The notes under the pieces were generated by a model. That model saw nothing but the letters and a program-made list of their open reading frames with translations, was not told where the DNA came from and ran no database searches. The translations under genes were made by a program, and so were the position numbers. Below, one piece after another: positions 13,901 through 28,900 of a stretch of DNA of 64,000 nucleotides; positions within the stretch are counted from its first letter, which is position 1; each line of letters starts with the position of its first letter. Origin of the DNA: Elgaria multicarinata webbii (Eukaryota > Chordata > Lepidosauria > Squamata > Anguidae); the NCBI RefSeq assembly GCF_023053635.1, contig NC_086176.1, positions 74,038,536 through 74,102,535 on the forward strand. The letters run 5' to 3'.

Positions 13901-16900
13901 TTTTAGGCTCCTGTAATTTAAAAAACAACAACACCTATTATCCAGCCTTCCCTACCATTGCACATGTCAGCCTGAACTCCCACCCACCCCTATCCAGCTG
14001 GGTGTTGCTGTGCTGGCCAGGGATTATGGAGTTGGAATCCAGTACATCTGGAAGGCACCATGTTGGAGAACGCTGCTATAATCTTTTTAGAATGTCAGAA
14101 TCTTTTTTATGTTTAAGAAAAGATCTGGTGTTTTTGTGTGTTCCATTCTATTAATTTCAATAAACTTATGCACTTTGGGGCATTATTTAGTTTTAAGTGC
14201 TGCAGAAATAATAATGTTGTGATGGTAATGACAATGGAGTATCACTTCAGAGCCTCCACACCCCAACACTGCCCTGCATTGCATCGGACATCTGGTTACT
14301 GTAATCACTCTGGATCCTTACCTCTTAAGCTGTCATCCCCTCCCCACTGGAGTGCCAAAGGCATCCCTCGGTCTTTGCTTTCCATTAACATCAGTTAGGA
14401 CTTGTGGATAAAAAGAGGGGCTGAGATTGGAGTGACATTAAAATAACAAAAACATTTTTCTTCAGATCCACTCACCTTCATTTCTACATTATTAGCATAA
14501 TTTTCCAGGGATGACTGGATGGCATGAATGTCTCTCTCCAATTTTGAAATTTCGTGCCTGATGATATTTATATCTCCAGAGAGTTTTGCAATGTTGGCAT
14601 CACATCTAGAAATGAAAGTTGGAGGACAAAGCACAAAGAGGCATTAACAATCCCTAAATGTTCTCCATCCCATACATTCCCATCACCATCACTCACCCAG
14701 AAGTGTTTCTACCCAAACCATCAGCTTTCCTCTCTCCTCTCTACTTTTTCCTCACAACAACAACCCTGTGAGGTAGGTTGGGCTGATTGTCTGTGACTGG
14801 CCTAAAGTCTCCCAGTGGGTTTCCATGGCCGAGTGAGGATTAGAACTCGAATCTCCTGATTCCCAGTCCACTACAGGGTTCACTCTAACCATTACATACA
14901 GGGTGCATGCAGCCACCATTTTCCATATCCAACCCCAAGCAGGGGTCGTCATGTGTGGCGGTTCTGAGTGGGGGTTATGTGAAGGTTAAACAACCCACTC
15001 ATAACCCTAGAACAAACTACAGGTTATGCAAGGGTTGTTTAACCCTCGTATAACCCATGCATGCCAGATCTGCATGGCATGTCAAGCCCCAAACAGGGGT
15101 TGAATATGCAAAGCAATGCCCACAGGCACATGAATCATCACGAGTTAAATAATGTATGACCAGCAGCACCATGTTGTGCAAACCAGCTTCGGCTATTGGG
15201 CGGTATAAAAATGCAATAAATAAATAAATAATCTGTTGGACAGCCATCTGTGGGGAGGGATTACAATGCTTCCGTCAACTCAACGATACTGTGACAATAG
15301 CATTGGCTTCCATATCCAATTTAAAGTGCTAGTGTTGACCCTGAAGGTCCTAAACCAGCACTCCCCAAACTAGTGGACAACAACTCTTACTATCACTGAC
15401 CATTGGCCATGGTGTCTGGGGCTGATGGGAGTGGGAATCCAACAATATTTAGGAGATCACAGATTCTCTACCCTTGTTCTATACTCTGGTCTTGGACCTC
15501 TTCGTCTCAGTAATGCCTAATTTTCCTGCGCTAACTAATTCAATGAACACTGCATTGCTTATCAATTATCAAAAAGTTATCGTGTGTCTTTTCAAATAGT
15601 ACTGCAATGCACCAAAGTAAAATCCATCATCCTTTCTTTTCTGCACCTGGAAATCATCCTTCCAGGACTGTCTCACATTATATACTGGTTGTTTTCTAAG
15701 ACTATGACTGTGTGATTTCAAGAGAATGCCCTTGCTGGGATAAACACAACCTAGCTGACTCTTGGAGCTCCCCATTCTGAGTGCTCATCTGTGCAGCCCA
15801 GTAAAGCCTTATTGTGACTGATGAGAGCCTTTCTTTCTGGATTTTCACTCCACCTCCCTATGTTCTCAGACAGATCATAAGGAAAGGTATTCCCGTCTCT
15901 TTTCCTCTCTTGGCAGCTTTCCAGTTTCCTCCTCTTCAACACCCAATCCCATGCTGCCCCCACAACTGCTGAAGTGTCATTGTGCAGGCTCCTTTTGGCT
16001 AATTTTTCTTCTCACTGCAGATTTCCCCTATTATCCTCCCTTTATCTGGGACAAAAACAATGAAGACTCTTGTGGCATTTTAAAGACTAACCAGGGGCGG
16101 ATCCGCACGTCGGCCCCAGAGCGCATTTATGCGACCCCTGGGCACCCCGAACACGATAGTCTGTACTTGCCTGTAAAAAGAAACGAGGAAGAGACGACGA
16201 CGATGCCGCCGCCGCCCAGCTTCCTGCTCCCCGGCGGCTCGGAGAGCTCTTTTTGAAGAAGGCAGGGTAGAGAGCTTTTTCCGCTCTCCACCCAGCTCTC
16301 CGTCCCGGCCGGGGAGCAGGAAGCTGGGTGGCATCGGCGTCGGCGCATTATTGTCGTCGTCTCTTCCTCGTTTCTTTTTACAGGCAAGTACAGACTATCG
16401 TTTTCGGGGTGCCCTGGGGTCGCATAAATACGCTCTGGGGCCGACGTGCGGATCTGCCCCAGTTTATTATGGCATAAGCTTTCATCAACCAGAGCCTGCA
16501 TTATCAGATACATGTAATGTCATCCTGAGATGGCGGATACAGGGCAGTCCACGCTGGCCGTGAGCTACCAGGGCAGGATCTACACTACTACTTATAACAG
16601 TTTTGACAACTGTTGGGGCCCAGGACACACTCCATATACAGTTTTCAAAACTTTTTCAAAGTGCTTTAAAGCGCTTTAAAGCAGTAGTGTAGATCCCCCC
16701 AGGTCCCACTGCTAGTACAATGGGAAACACGTGTCTGAGGCCAGCATGATAAAAGCTTCCTTGAATAGTTTCTACTGGTAATTTTCCAGTGTTGGAAATT
16801 AGGCTAGCTCAACATTTCCATAAAGAAACACTAGTAGCAAGCAATATGCAAAAGGTAGCATAAATCATTTCACTGTATGCTAGCTTAACCTAAGAGCAAT

Positions 16901-19900
16901 TATTCATGCTCAGATCTATTAAAAATGGGCTTTTTAAGTACAGCTACTATAGCCAGCCCTGGTGCCACAATATCAAGAGGTTGCGCTGAGCCTAGAGATT
17001 GGTGTGTGTGCATGTTTCCCTCCACCCCTCACTCTCAAAAATAGGTGGAAATTATTTTATAAAATAACTTGGGAAATTAAAACTAATGCTCCAGATCACT
17101 CACACTATGTTAATTATGCAGGAAATGCCAAGGGTTCATCCCTGTAGTTCCAAATGCTATGTTTCTGTGCCAACCTAAGACCAGAAAATAAACCTGCCCT
17201 TTTGGACACTATTGAAATGAGCCTGCATTTTCCAAAAGGATCCCTAAATATATTCCTAAACTATCCTGGCAGATGTATAGGCAATCTCAGTACAAAAATC
17301 TGGCTAGATGAATTCGATTTACTATTCACTTTGTTATGGAGAGCCAGTGTGGTGTAGTGGCTAAAGTGTTGAACTAGGAGTCTGGAGATCCAGGTTCTAG
17401 TCCCCACTCGGCCAAAAAAACCCACTGGGTGACTTTGGGCCAGTCACAGACTCTCAGCCCAACCTACCTCACAGGGTTGTTATTGTTGTTGTGAAGATAA
17501 AATGAAGAGGAGAAGGATTATGTAGCCACTTTGGGTTCCTTGGAGAAAAAAATGCAGGATATAAATGCAATAATAAAATAAGTAAATAAAATGTTAAATA
17601 TATCAAGAGCGGAAACAAAAGTCTCTGAAGGTGGAGAGGGATAGGGAGCATGTGAGTCTGAGGCTCACACAGGCTGATTCTTTTCAAGTTAAACCATGGC
17701 TTATCATGATGCCCAAACGTAACCATTGTCAAGATAAGCTTCCACTAATAGAGCCGGGTGAACTTACCTAGCCACTCTCCCACGTAGATCCCCAACTCCC
17801 TGCAGATGCTTATGGTCCAGACTCTGCATTGCAAAATTTGTTCCTGATGTCACATCATCTCTTGTTTTTATTTGCCTCTCCAACGTCTAGAAATGTATAT
17901 GGATTGTAAAACACTGTGTTTGTACGTGCTCAGTTTACTGTTTTACAAAAGAATGCAAAAGAGCTGGTATTTCCATAAAATGGGGCACCTCAGTTTGAAA
18001 CCTGTAAAACTACTGCTCTACCACCGATCTGTTTAGGAAGTCTAAATGGAGTTAATGGGGCACACTTCAGAATTGCCTCCTAGTCTGGAATGGAGGAATA
18101 AATAGCTGCTAAATAGACTATTGGTCTGACACGCACTACTGCTTTATAATGGTTTATAACAGTAGTGACAACTGTTTAGGCCCAGGGCACACTACATATA
18201 CAGTTTTCAAACCATTTTCAAAGTGTCATATCCTGCTTGGTGTAGATCTGGCCCTGGTTAGTGCATAGTAATGTGCTTATGTAACTCCTTTATCTTACAA
18301 AAGGGAGTAGCAGGATTCTCAGACTAACTGGTGGCACCTTTGGAACTTATCTGTCCCCACATTGTAAAAGCGCCCAATTTCTATGTTGGCATATATTATT
18401 TTTGCCCACATTGTCATAGTCAGTACCGAATCTCTGAGAGAATATGGAATGTGGGGAAGGTTCCTAAGGCCTTAACATATGATTTGTCTCTTTTCTGGCA
18501 AAGAGGCCTTTAAACCAACAGGCAGATGAGTTGAACCAGATCTGGCAGCATAAGATAAAATGATGAATAAATAGGGTGACCATATGAAAAGGAGGACAGG
18601 GCTTCTGTATCACAACAGTTAAAGCTGCAGGAGCTATACTAGAGTGACCAGATACAAAAGAGGGCAGGGCTCCTGCAGCTTTAACTGTTGTGATGAAGAG
18701 GGAATTTCACCAGGTGCGGCGTGCATAAAAACGACACCTGCTGAAATTCCCTTTTCTGTACAACTGTTAAAGATACAGGAGCCCAGCCCTCCTTTTCATA
18801 TGGTCACCCTAGAATAAAAGGGTGTAGTAGGTAGAACTGTAGAAATTAGGATTTTACTGTGATTCAAAAGGGAGGTTCTGGGTCACCTGGAAGCAGAAAA
18901 CACAAATCCTGGACCATATTCCTTGAAACCATTTTACTTTCCCCCATCTAATAGTAAGACATAGGGCCTGATAGAGATATTACAGGAAACTATAGTTTCC
19001 TGAATCTTGCTATATGAATCATGGTGAGTCCTACACTCACATGCTCCTCCCTCTCTTCTTTTGCAACCATGGCAACAGAAGCATCACCTTCTGCTTTTAA
19101 ACAAAGCCCAGGGATTTTCAGAATCAAGGAACTGTAATTTGTTTAAACTCCAGCTAGTAAACAAGCCAGGATCTAGAACTACAACTTTATCCTGGTTTGT
19201 TCAAAGAAACCACAGTTTAAACAAACCACAGTCTTCCAAGTTGAAACATCACAGCAAACTGTGATTTGTTTAAAAGCAAATGCTTATGATCTCATTCTTG
19301 TGGCTGATAAAGAAGTGGAGAAAGTAGAGGCTGTACAAGAGCCCAACACTTGACATGGCTCATTCACATAGCAGGAGGTACATCTTGACAAGGGGAAAGC
19401 CCTGGGATGGATCCGCAGTGGCAGCAAGTCACACAGCAGCCACTGTGGAGCCATCCCAGGGCTTTCCCTTGAAGCACTGATTTCCCACTTGGAGTGAGGT
19501 GACAACACCATTCTTCGTTTGTTGCCTTGCTCCGGAGCTGCGGCGGAGACGTGCCCCAACTGATGGCAACCCCTGATTGGTTGTCATCGGCTGGATAAGG
19601 GAGGGGGTAGGTCAGCGAGCCAAGTGTGCGCTGGACCACCTCCATGCCTCCATGAACCAGTGGAGCATCGCAGTCAAAGGAAAATGTAAAAAAATAAAAT
19701 AAAGAACTGTAGTGAGGTGCTGGCGTGCCAAGACAGGGGGAAGGGGCAGCCCAGCAAGCCAAATGACTGCTGGGCCACCTCTGTGGAGCTTCTCATTAAA
19801 AGAAAAAAGTAAAAAAAAATGGAGCGAGGTGCAGACTCCCCCCTCTGCAACTGCTTTCTCTTCTGTAGCAGGGAGGAGGAGCAGGGAAACAATGGGGGGG

Positions 19901-22900
19901 GGAATGGGGTGCTATGGGCGGCAATGGCCCCTCCTCCTCCTCCTGGTGAGGTTTTAAACCCTGCATTGCGCTCTTTGCTGTGGGAACTACCCAGGAGCGA
20001 AAGTGGGGTCTCGAGGCACCAATGCAACCTTGTATAGACACGGCCTGGGAAATTAGTGTTTCCCAATGGCATACATATATATAATTTCAATACAGGGGAA
20101 GCATGCAGGTCTCCAGGCCTGATTCAAAGCTATAGCCAGGTGCCACAAAGTTCTGCTGCTGCTGTCACTCATGACACTTGTTCCACAAGCTGGTCATCTA
20201 AGGACTAAATTCTAACATTGCTGTTAATTCTCAGACTCCATGAGAGTGTGGTAACAGATAAAACATTATCTCCTTTTCTGCCTCCAACTTTCTCTAAGTA
20301 ATTATTATTTCATGAATATAATTGAAATAACAATGTTGAATACTCTTTCAAAACGGTTTTAATTATGATTCTCCCCACAGTCTGAAAACCTCTATTAGAA
20401 TGTGTCTGTCCTACTAATAGTTTTATTTCTATATGCCAAGTGCTGATTGAATTTTTCTACTGTTTCCTAAGCAGAGAGATCCATAACGACTTTGCCTCCA
20501 TTTACCTCCTCATGCTGAGTATTACTAATGTTTCCATCAGTACAGTTATGATGACTCTGAGAATGGGACTGTTAACTTTACTCTCCCTGGTGACTTCCTC
20601 TGCCAAGGCCCAAATTATTCATGGTTATTATGTCCGTCTCATATTCCTATGTTAGCAAGACTGATTAAAAACCACCTTTGTTCCAGGAAGCATTTCATTA
20701 TTATGATGTGTGTGAGTGTGCATGAGAGAGATCTTGGCTCATGGATTCCACTTATGCTTTACATTGGGTGGGGGAACCTGCCCTCCACCCCCGTTGCCAT
20801 CCAGTTCCAAATACTAAAAGGGGGGATGTGTATAAAAACATGAGGTAAGTCCCCCTAAATAGACTTTCTGAGGTAAAACAACAACAAAGAAGCAGTAGGA
20901 AAACACAGGAGGGTAAAATGGAAGAGGACATAATCTGGATCCCCCATAAAATTCCATGGATGAGGCTAGGCAATTGGACCGTAAAAAGCCTTGTCTACAA
21001 GAACCCTGAGAGCTAGGCCAGATCTACACCAAGCAGGATATAGCACTTTGGTATATATAATGTGCCCTGGGCCCAAACAGTGGTCAAAACCATTATAAAC
21101 AATTATAAAGCCGTAGTGTAGATCCTGCCCAAGTTTACATATTGTGAAGAATAAGGGTGGTAAAATTCTGGACCTTACTAGTTATTGCACTGCAAAGGTA
21201 TGTGTTTGTGATATTTTTGGATGCTCCAGCTCATAAATACCTGACACATCAGGATGAAAAGTTTAGTACATAAAGGGAGAGTTTTTAACATTGGGGAGCA
21301 TGAAGAAACATGCAATCAGAAATGGTATAGTTCACATTTCTACCACCTCATTCTTCCTACTGTGTAAACTTGTTCTGAGTTTTCAGAGTTTGTGGGATCA
21401 TTCTGTTGTCATTGCTTAAGTGTTCCAGCTGCACCAGGATTCTTGTCATGGGGCAGAGACCTTAGGTTCCTCCCTGCCACAGGAAAGTTGAAGCAGAAGT
21501 GCTTTGGAAAATATTACCTAGCAGTTGAAATGTGACAACTAAAAGAGTTTTAGAACTGAAAAGGAGTACTGTCTCTGTGTCCCAGGGAAACAAGAGGTAA
21601 AGAAAATATAGAGTCCAACTTCAATTTCTGGACAGTCAGCTGAAAATGCCCCTGCACTAAATGCACATAAGAAGAGCTATGCTGGATCACACCAAAGGTC
21701 CATCTACTCCAGCACTCTGTTCACACAGTGGCCAACCAGCTGTCGACCAGGGACCCACAAGCAGGACACGGTGCAACAGCATCCTCCCACCCATGTTTCC
21801 CAGCAACTGGTGTATACCAGCTTACTGCCTCAGAAACTAGAGCTTGTATATATCTTTTTAAATGCATCTCTAAGTCCTGGCAAGTTCAGGGATGGGTTAT
21901 GCAAAGAATCAAGTTATTTTAACCCCAGTCTCTGGTTCCCCATAATTTAGGGTAGAGGCCAAGAAACTCCCACCTGTGCCACCGGTCAGAATCTGTCCTT
22001 TGAGGATTCCCTTGTCATAAGGGTGAGACCTCCACATATTTTGCATTCAGGACAGAAGGTAGATCCTGGCAACAAGTTAACTAGACTTCCTGCCTCCTGG
22101 GGCGAATAAGGATATACATATTTTATAAGTAACTTAAGATTAAGTAAACCCATCTGCAGTTTAAAAGGGAAAAAACCCATTGCTAATGAATAAACTAGAG
22201 GTTTTACAAATTGCCAGTGATGCCAAACACGACTTCTGAGGTACCTCTATGTCATGGCTCAGCTTTTTAACGATGCTTGTAATGGTCTGGATGTGGTTTT
22301 CCAGTAGCTGGCGCGCTGCTGCCTCCCCTTGATGAAAACCTTTATTCCCCTGAAGGTAAGAAACAATGCCGTCTTTGATCCGAAAGGCCTGATCCAGAAG
22401 AACAGCGGTGGTCCTTTCCTGGTTGGACATCCGGTCTTCGAGGGAATTCACTCTGCTTCCAGAAACATTAGGAATCGCAGGCAAGAAAGACTGGCTCAAA
22501 CTCCTGTCCAACAAGCAACAGCACAGGTTAAGAGGATATTGAGTTAAAGGTAAGCCATTTATGATTGTGCCCAACTATGACAAGGTAAAATATAACAACG
22601 ATAGAGTGTATTCATGTTGTAATTTCTCCCCCTCCTCAGGTTGCATATTTCTATGTGTGACTATATTATACGGCTTTCAAGACCATGTAATCTGCCCAAA
22701 GCAAAAAGACTTTGGATTAGGAGGTTCACCACTGGGGAGGTGTGGGGGAAAAGCAAACATTTTGGCACTATATTCAGCGACAGAGCTGGGAGGGACTATG
22801 GAAACAAAGAGTGTTGAGAAGTTTATCAGTGAGAATAAAGGAGAATTATTTTAAAATTATATGGAGGTGGTACCTAACCCCGGTTAGATTGAATAAGATA

Positions 22901-25900
22901 AACGATCAGCATTCAGCAAATTGTTGGAGAGGTTGTGGGGAAAAAGGAACGTATTTACATATGTGGTGGCAATGCAAATATGTACAAAGATTATGGATGA
23001 TGGTGTTTTCAGAAATTGAAGAAATAGTGGGAATGAAAATAGAACAAACACCAAAGATTGCATTGCTGTCACTATTCGAAGATATAAAGTGTGGAAAAGG
23101 AACTATAGAGCTGATATCGAGTTTGCTGGTTGCAGCACGATTGATGGTAGCTAGGTACTGGAAGGTTCAAGGGGAATATTCTATAGAAGATTGGTATAAA
23201 GAAGTATGGGATATAGCCATGAATGATAAACTGACATGTAATATTAAGTGGAGAAAAGGCGTAACTAAAATAAATGAGTTTGAAGGAATCTGGAAACAGT
23301 TCCTAATATTTGTGTTTATTAAGGGAAGTGGGAAACCGCCAGCAGAAGAAACGATTAGATTTTGGACTCAGGAATGATCCCGAGGTGGGGGGTGCACTTT
23401 TATGTTAAGAATGATGATGTTGTAGTATGATAAGGTATATGTAATAGTTATTCAACATATGTACTCAACATTTATTCAATATGTATGCAGCAGTTGTTTG
23501 ATGTTTTTCTGTTTTTCTTCTGTTATTATTATTATTATGGTAATGTTTTATGTATGTTTATATAGTGTAGAAAATAAATTAAAAAAAAATCAAAAAAAAA
23601 ATCAACGACAACATGTGCAGTTGTTACCAAAGGTAGTAAGAATGTAGCTGCAAGAAGGGTGACAGAATTTTATTATAGCACTGTAGTGTATAAAACCAGA
23701 TATTTTGTGTGACATGATATGGGATTTTCTACAGCCACAGAAGAATTAATTCCTGTGGGACTAGATAGTTTACCTATGTTTAAACAATGCCCAGGAAAAT
23801 GGGTCCCTAATTCTTTACTGAGACATAAATAATACATACAATTCCTTCTGTTCTAAGCCAAGAATATTTAAGCAGTTACTGGGCAATTAAAAAGACATAA
23901 GATCATATTATTAAACATAAACCAGCCACATTGGTTAATAGATTTGGAGCTGAAAGGATCGAGCTAAATTTTCACCCATGAATTAGCTGGCCACGTATTA
24001 TCTCTGTTTACATCTAGGTATATGGAATCCTTGAGATCCTACCTCACAAGGTTGCTGTAAGGTTAATGCCTGTGCAGTATATCTAAATTATTAACAGCAG
24101 CAAAATAGGTTCTAGGATGAGTGCAAATTCAGGCCACCTTTAACTTAAACAGATGCAACCTCCAGAAACCTCAAGGCAATCTCAAACATTACAGAATCCC
24201 CATACAGATGGCACTTCGTGTTCAAAATCATGTGCAGCCTGCATGGAAATCATTGGCTGCTGAATGGTCGCAAGTGTTCCATAAAAGAAATATTTAAAGT
24301 TGGGAGGTTAGATGTTAAAACCTTCTAATAAATATGAAAATGCTGTGAAATTATAGATAAGGAGGTCTTCCTTTGATATCCGAGGATGAGGAGGAAAGGC
24401 ATGCATTCTACTTAAAAAGAAAGTTCTAATCTTACAGATCAATTCCTGTAAATGTTCTTATAAAAGGTATTGACAGTTCTAGTATAGAACTGCAATTACA
24501 ACCTGCAATTTTGCCCTTTTCTTTCAGTTTTTATGTTCAGATTCTATTAAGACTTGTGGGGGTGGGGGCCTATTGCCATGCAAATGTGTTTTCAGTTATC
24601 AGCTCTATAATATATAACATATAACTCTGCCCCCTCCCCACTGGAGTTATTACGATCATGTTCTGCTACATACATCTTACCTGGAGTCATGGTTCCACTG
24701 AGGCTAGATAGAAAATTATCAAGCCTTAAGTCAGTTGCACATTTAAACGTTCTGTGCTTCAGTCTAAACCACTTAAGGTATATTCTGCCAATCCAAAACT
24801 GTATTAAAGGAACCATCTAAGCAGCGGTTCATAAGTAAGGCAGGATATTCACTCCTGCAGCAAGAAATGCTAGTGCAGCCTTCCCTAACATGGTGTCCTC
24901 CAGATGTTTTGGCCTACAACTCCCACTATTCCTGACCATTGGCCATGCTGGCTGTGGTTGAGGGCGTTGTTGTCCAAAACATCTGGAGGGCACCACACTG
25001 GGGAAAACTGTGCTAGACTGTTTCTATATACCTGGTGCAGCCAGGACCAGGAGTTTGGGATGGTGAGAACCTGGACTTATGGAGTACACCAAAAACTTGG
25101 TGTGGTGCTAGATTTGTAAAATGTCCTGGTACCCTTCTTGTTGTGGCTGTTAAAAATGATGCTAGTTAGGATTGCCATCTTGCTGGTTGGAAAGGGAGAG
25201 TATTTACTCTCCTATATTTGTCTCTTTAGCTCAGCATCAATGCTAGTTAAGGAGCAACTTTAGTTTTGAACAGATTAAATTCAGCTAACGTTTCTTTTAA
25301 AAACAATGTTGGTGTTTTTGTGGGAGTGGTGCCAACCTTTGCACCAATTTAAGATATATTACATATATTATAGTCTGCTTTTCTCATGGTAGTAATTCAC
25401 AGAACAACTAACTGTTAAAATTGAATGGTATTTCTATTTTAGAATTAACATTTTCTTCCAGAGTCAAAATGAGGAGTAAATATAGTACAAGCCTTAACCT
25501 TAGCAGGTATCTGACCCTTCGACTTAAGTACTTTACCTATTAAGCAAACCAATTTAGAATACAGCTGCAGTAATGGATGCAAAGACTGAAAAGGTTGATG
25601 GCTTAGATCCAGCAGTATCCTAGCATGACTGAAGGCACTTCTAATCATGCAAGGGGAGGCAGGCCCTAATTTCTGCTGATTCCCCCCCTCCAGCTGCAGT
25701 CCCCTGAGTCACATCCTCTGGCCTTCAAGAGTAGCTTTTTGGGGCTGAAGAGGCTGCAACAGAATGCAGGAAAAAGGAGGTAGAAAACCCCATTCCACAA
25801 GCAAAGTTCTGCTCACAGTTGTTGTTATCCAATCCAATATCTTCAAGGAAATCAATATGACCAGAATAGTGGCACTATGTTCCCAGTGACAAGATTCCTG

Positions 25901-28900
25901 CAGAGCATGCTCCAAGGATCTCTCCAGCAGCTCATCTGATGCAGTCCACGTGTTTAAAAAGACCAGGATAATCTTTACCCAGTGATAGAAGAAGACTGTT
26001 TCAAATCCATGAACCCAGAAACAGTTGCAGAAAGTCATCCACAAGTGCCCACCTACACAAAGGTTATTTGGATTCTGATCATTTCGAGCCCTTCTCAGAG
26101 TGGACATTACTCCTACTAATTACAACATGTCTCATTGACACTGCATGTTCCTTTTACCAATGGCCAGAAGACTAGGGTGACCAACTGTCAGGATTTCCCC
26201 AGATTTGTCCTGTTTTTTGTTCTTTCCATGGTGTCAGGAGGGATTTTCTATAATTTTCAATAATGTCCTGGAATGACACACCTTCCCCTTTAAGGCTGCC
26301 ATTAGCATGGCAGGAGGGAATGGCATGCTTTCTTGAGGCACATCATTCCCCCACCCCGAGCTCCAATTGAGGTCTTAAAGGGGAAAGTGGGTCATTCGTG
26401 GACATTATAGAAAAGGCCCCAATTGGAGTGGATGGTGGTGGTGCAGAATGAAATCCTTTCCCCTCCTCCACTCCAATCAGGTTCTTTAAGGTGGCGGGGG
26501 AATAACGTACTTTCTGCAGGACTCAGAAAGCTGCTTCCACACACACACACTAGGTGTCCTCTTTTTTGGTTTCCCAAATATGGTCACCCTACAGAAGACC
26601 TACCAGCAGTTTCCACCATTGGCATCTGTGCATTAGGCCTAGTTTGGTGGACGTGTATTCTCAAGCAGAGAAAAGCATCCGGCACAAGATAGGTTAAGAC
26701 AACAAAGCAAAGGACAGTAAAACATTTATTAGATCTATTGTTGAGGCAAGGTGGCTCATGTTGTACGAGTACATAGCTAGCAAGGTCTTAATTATTTAAC
26801 AATGCATCTACAGTTAACAAATTTTGTGGATATGGCCCAGTATTGGGCAAAAGGTGGAATAATAATAATAATAATAATGATAATAATAATAATAAGGCAG
26901 GGAGTGTTCTGTCCCAACTGCACATTGTGTTAGTTGTTAGATTGCCCCTCTCCCTAGTCTTTGCATTTGTTAATGTGGATTGATGAAAGGAACATGCAGT
27001 ATTAATGAGGCACGTCGTAATTAGTATGTTGAAGACACAGGATACAAAATGGATTTCAATGGTACACCACAGTGTAGGGGCCCATACCACCATGTGTACA
27101 CACAGAGAAATGGACACAGTTGCGTATTTTTGTCACATCTTATAATGTACATGCAGTTTTCCTGTTCAGAAGAAAGGTCCATGTAGGAAAACTATCCTGG
27201 GATCAGCTAAAATAAGGACTAGACAGAGTAAAATGCACTGGAAGAGTTTCCACTATTTAGCTGCTTTTTGGCTTGCTTTTAAAAACATGTTTAAGTATAG
27301 ACAGTCTCTCTGCCTTCAGTCTACATAAACATCATAACAGAAAAATAAAAACATTGGCTTCTTTTCTCTTTTTATGCTGTTTATTTTCATAAGTGCTGAT
27401 CCCACTGGGAAAGAGCTAATGAACTGGAATAACATGCATTATACAAGATGATGATGATGATGATGATGATGATGATATTACAAGGCTAAGAGCATTGGGA
27501 AAGTGTTTTCAGGGACTGCTTCTGGGGAAAACAAAATGGTAAAGAAAGAATAGTGACTGGCCTCTGGCCTAAATATAAGCCCAGAGGTTTCAGGGGTGTT
27601 GAAACTTTATCCTATGAAGGGCTATTGCTACAAGGGAAATGTCTGGGGTTGGGATACAGCTAATGGGTGGAGCCAGAGCCAAAAGTGAGTGGAATTTTCC
27701 TAATTGCATAGATTTCTGGGCCACCCCACTGAAAAGTAGGCTGAGGGCCCCGAAGTTAGCCTGCTGCCTCATGTGTTGTTGAGGATATTATCCTTTCGCC
27801 AGTGTTGAAGTAAGCAGCTTTATGGCACCAAGTTGGCGCTGCTCTGCCGCCAAATCCTGTGGTATCATTGGTGTAGGGTGGCGCCCAGTAATCCCCACTC
27901 AGGGAGGTAGTGCAGACTTTCCAGCACCCATTAGGCTTGCTGGGCCTGCCCCCTCCCACTCCCGTGGCTTCCAGAGACCAATGGGAGGTTGCCTTCCACC
28001 TGGGAACACCCCCAGTGCAGCGCCAGAGCAAGGACAGATGGTGGAAGAGCTTTGCTGACCTCGCTTGGGCAGGAAAAGTTGAGGTACATTCCCAACTTTT
28101 CTGCTGCAGATCTTTGGCTCTTTGCCCCAGGGTGGCTCCAAATCAGCAGCTGCGTCATATAACCAACACAGCACAGATTCTGATCCACCTAGGGCAAAGA
28201 CAATGTTTAGACAGTCCCCAGCTTGACTTCGGTACATGACATGACACAGGAAGATCTTGTCTTTCGCCTCAGGCAAGAAAATGTCTTGGGCCAGCCCTGG
28301 TGGCCCTATTTCTTAGGAGAGGGCTGTTCAGCAGAATTTGGGACAAACACTGGCACACCTTATCCTGCCTAAAGTAGTTATTAAAAAGCTTAGGGTTTCC
28401 CTGCTGGTGGAAAAATTAAACTAGCTAGAATGACCTCACCCACCCTGGTGCCCTGCAGAAGTCTTGGACTGGTGGATGATCGGAGTTGTAATGCCAGACA
28501 TCTTTAGGACACCAGATTGGGGAAATTTCGGCTAGATAAGCGATCAAATAAAAATGAGGGCTGTGAATTTATTGCTCTATCAATTAACTGCAGAGGATAT
28601 TAACATTTCTTAAATACACTACCTGAAAACTAGAAAACTCTTCTGAAAATGTCACTTAAGCAGATATGTTTAGAAAAGCCGTTTCATCAAGTAGCATTAC
28701 ATGTTAAGTCCCCAAAGAAGAATAAAACATTTGGCCCTGATGATTTAACAGCTGAATATTACAAAACATCCATATTTGTGTCTGGATCTTTAACTGAAAC
28801 AATTAATCTTAGCTCTAATAAAATTCACCCTTTTGTAAACAAGCCTTTGTCTGCCTGTCTGTCTGCATGACTTTGGATTGACTGGAGCAGTGCCAAATCA

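Noticed and set aside
16080-16563. Frames of 70-128 codons on both strands
   Set aside because: They are produced by the foldback element; the same peptide appears on both strands because of the palindrome.
19284-20090. Several frames of 70-138 codons on both strands
   Set aside because: GC-rich repeat-like segment, no domain, no splice context.
22742-23377. 211-codon frame as a possible host gene
   Set aside because: It is the C-terminus of L1 ORF2, followed by an A-rich tail.
27756-28276. Cluster of overlapping 80-125-codon frames
   Set aside because: All fall in copy 2 of the same GC-rich repeat.
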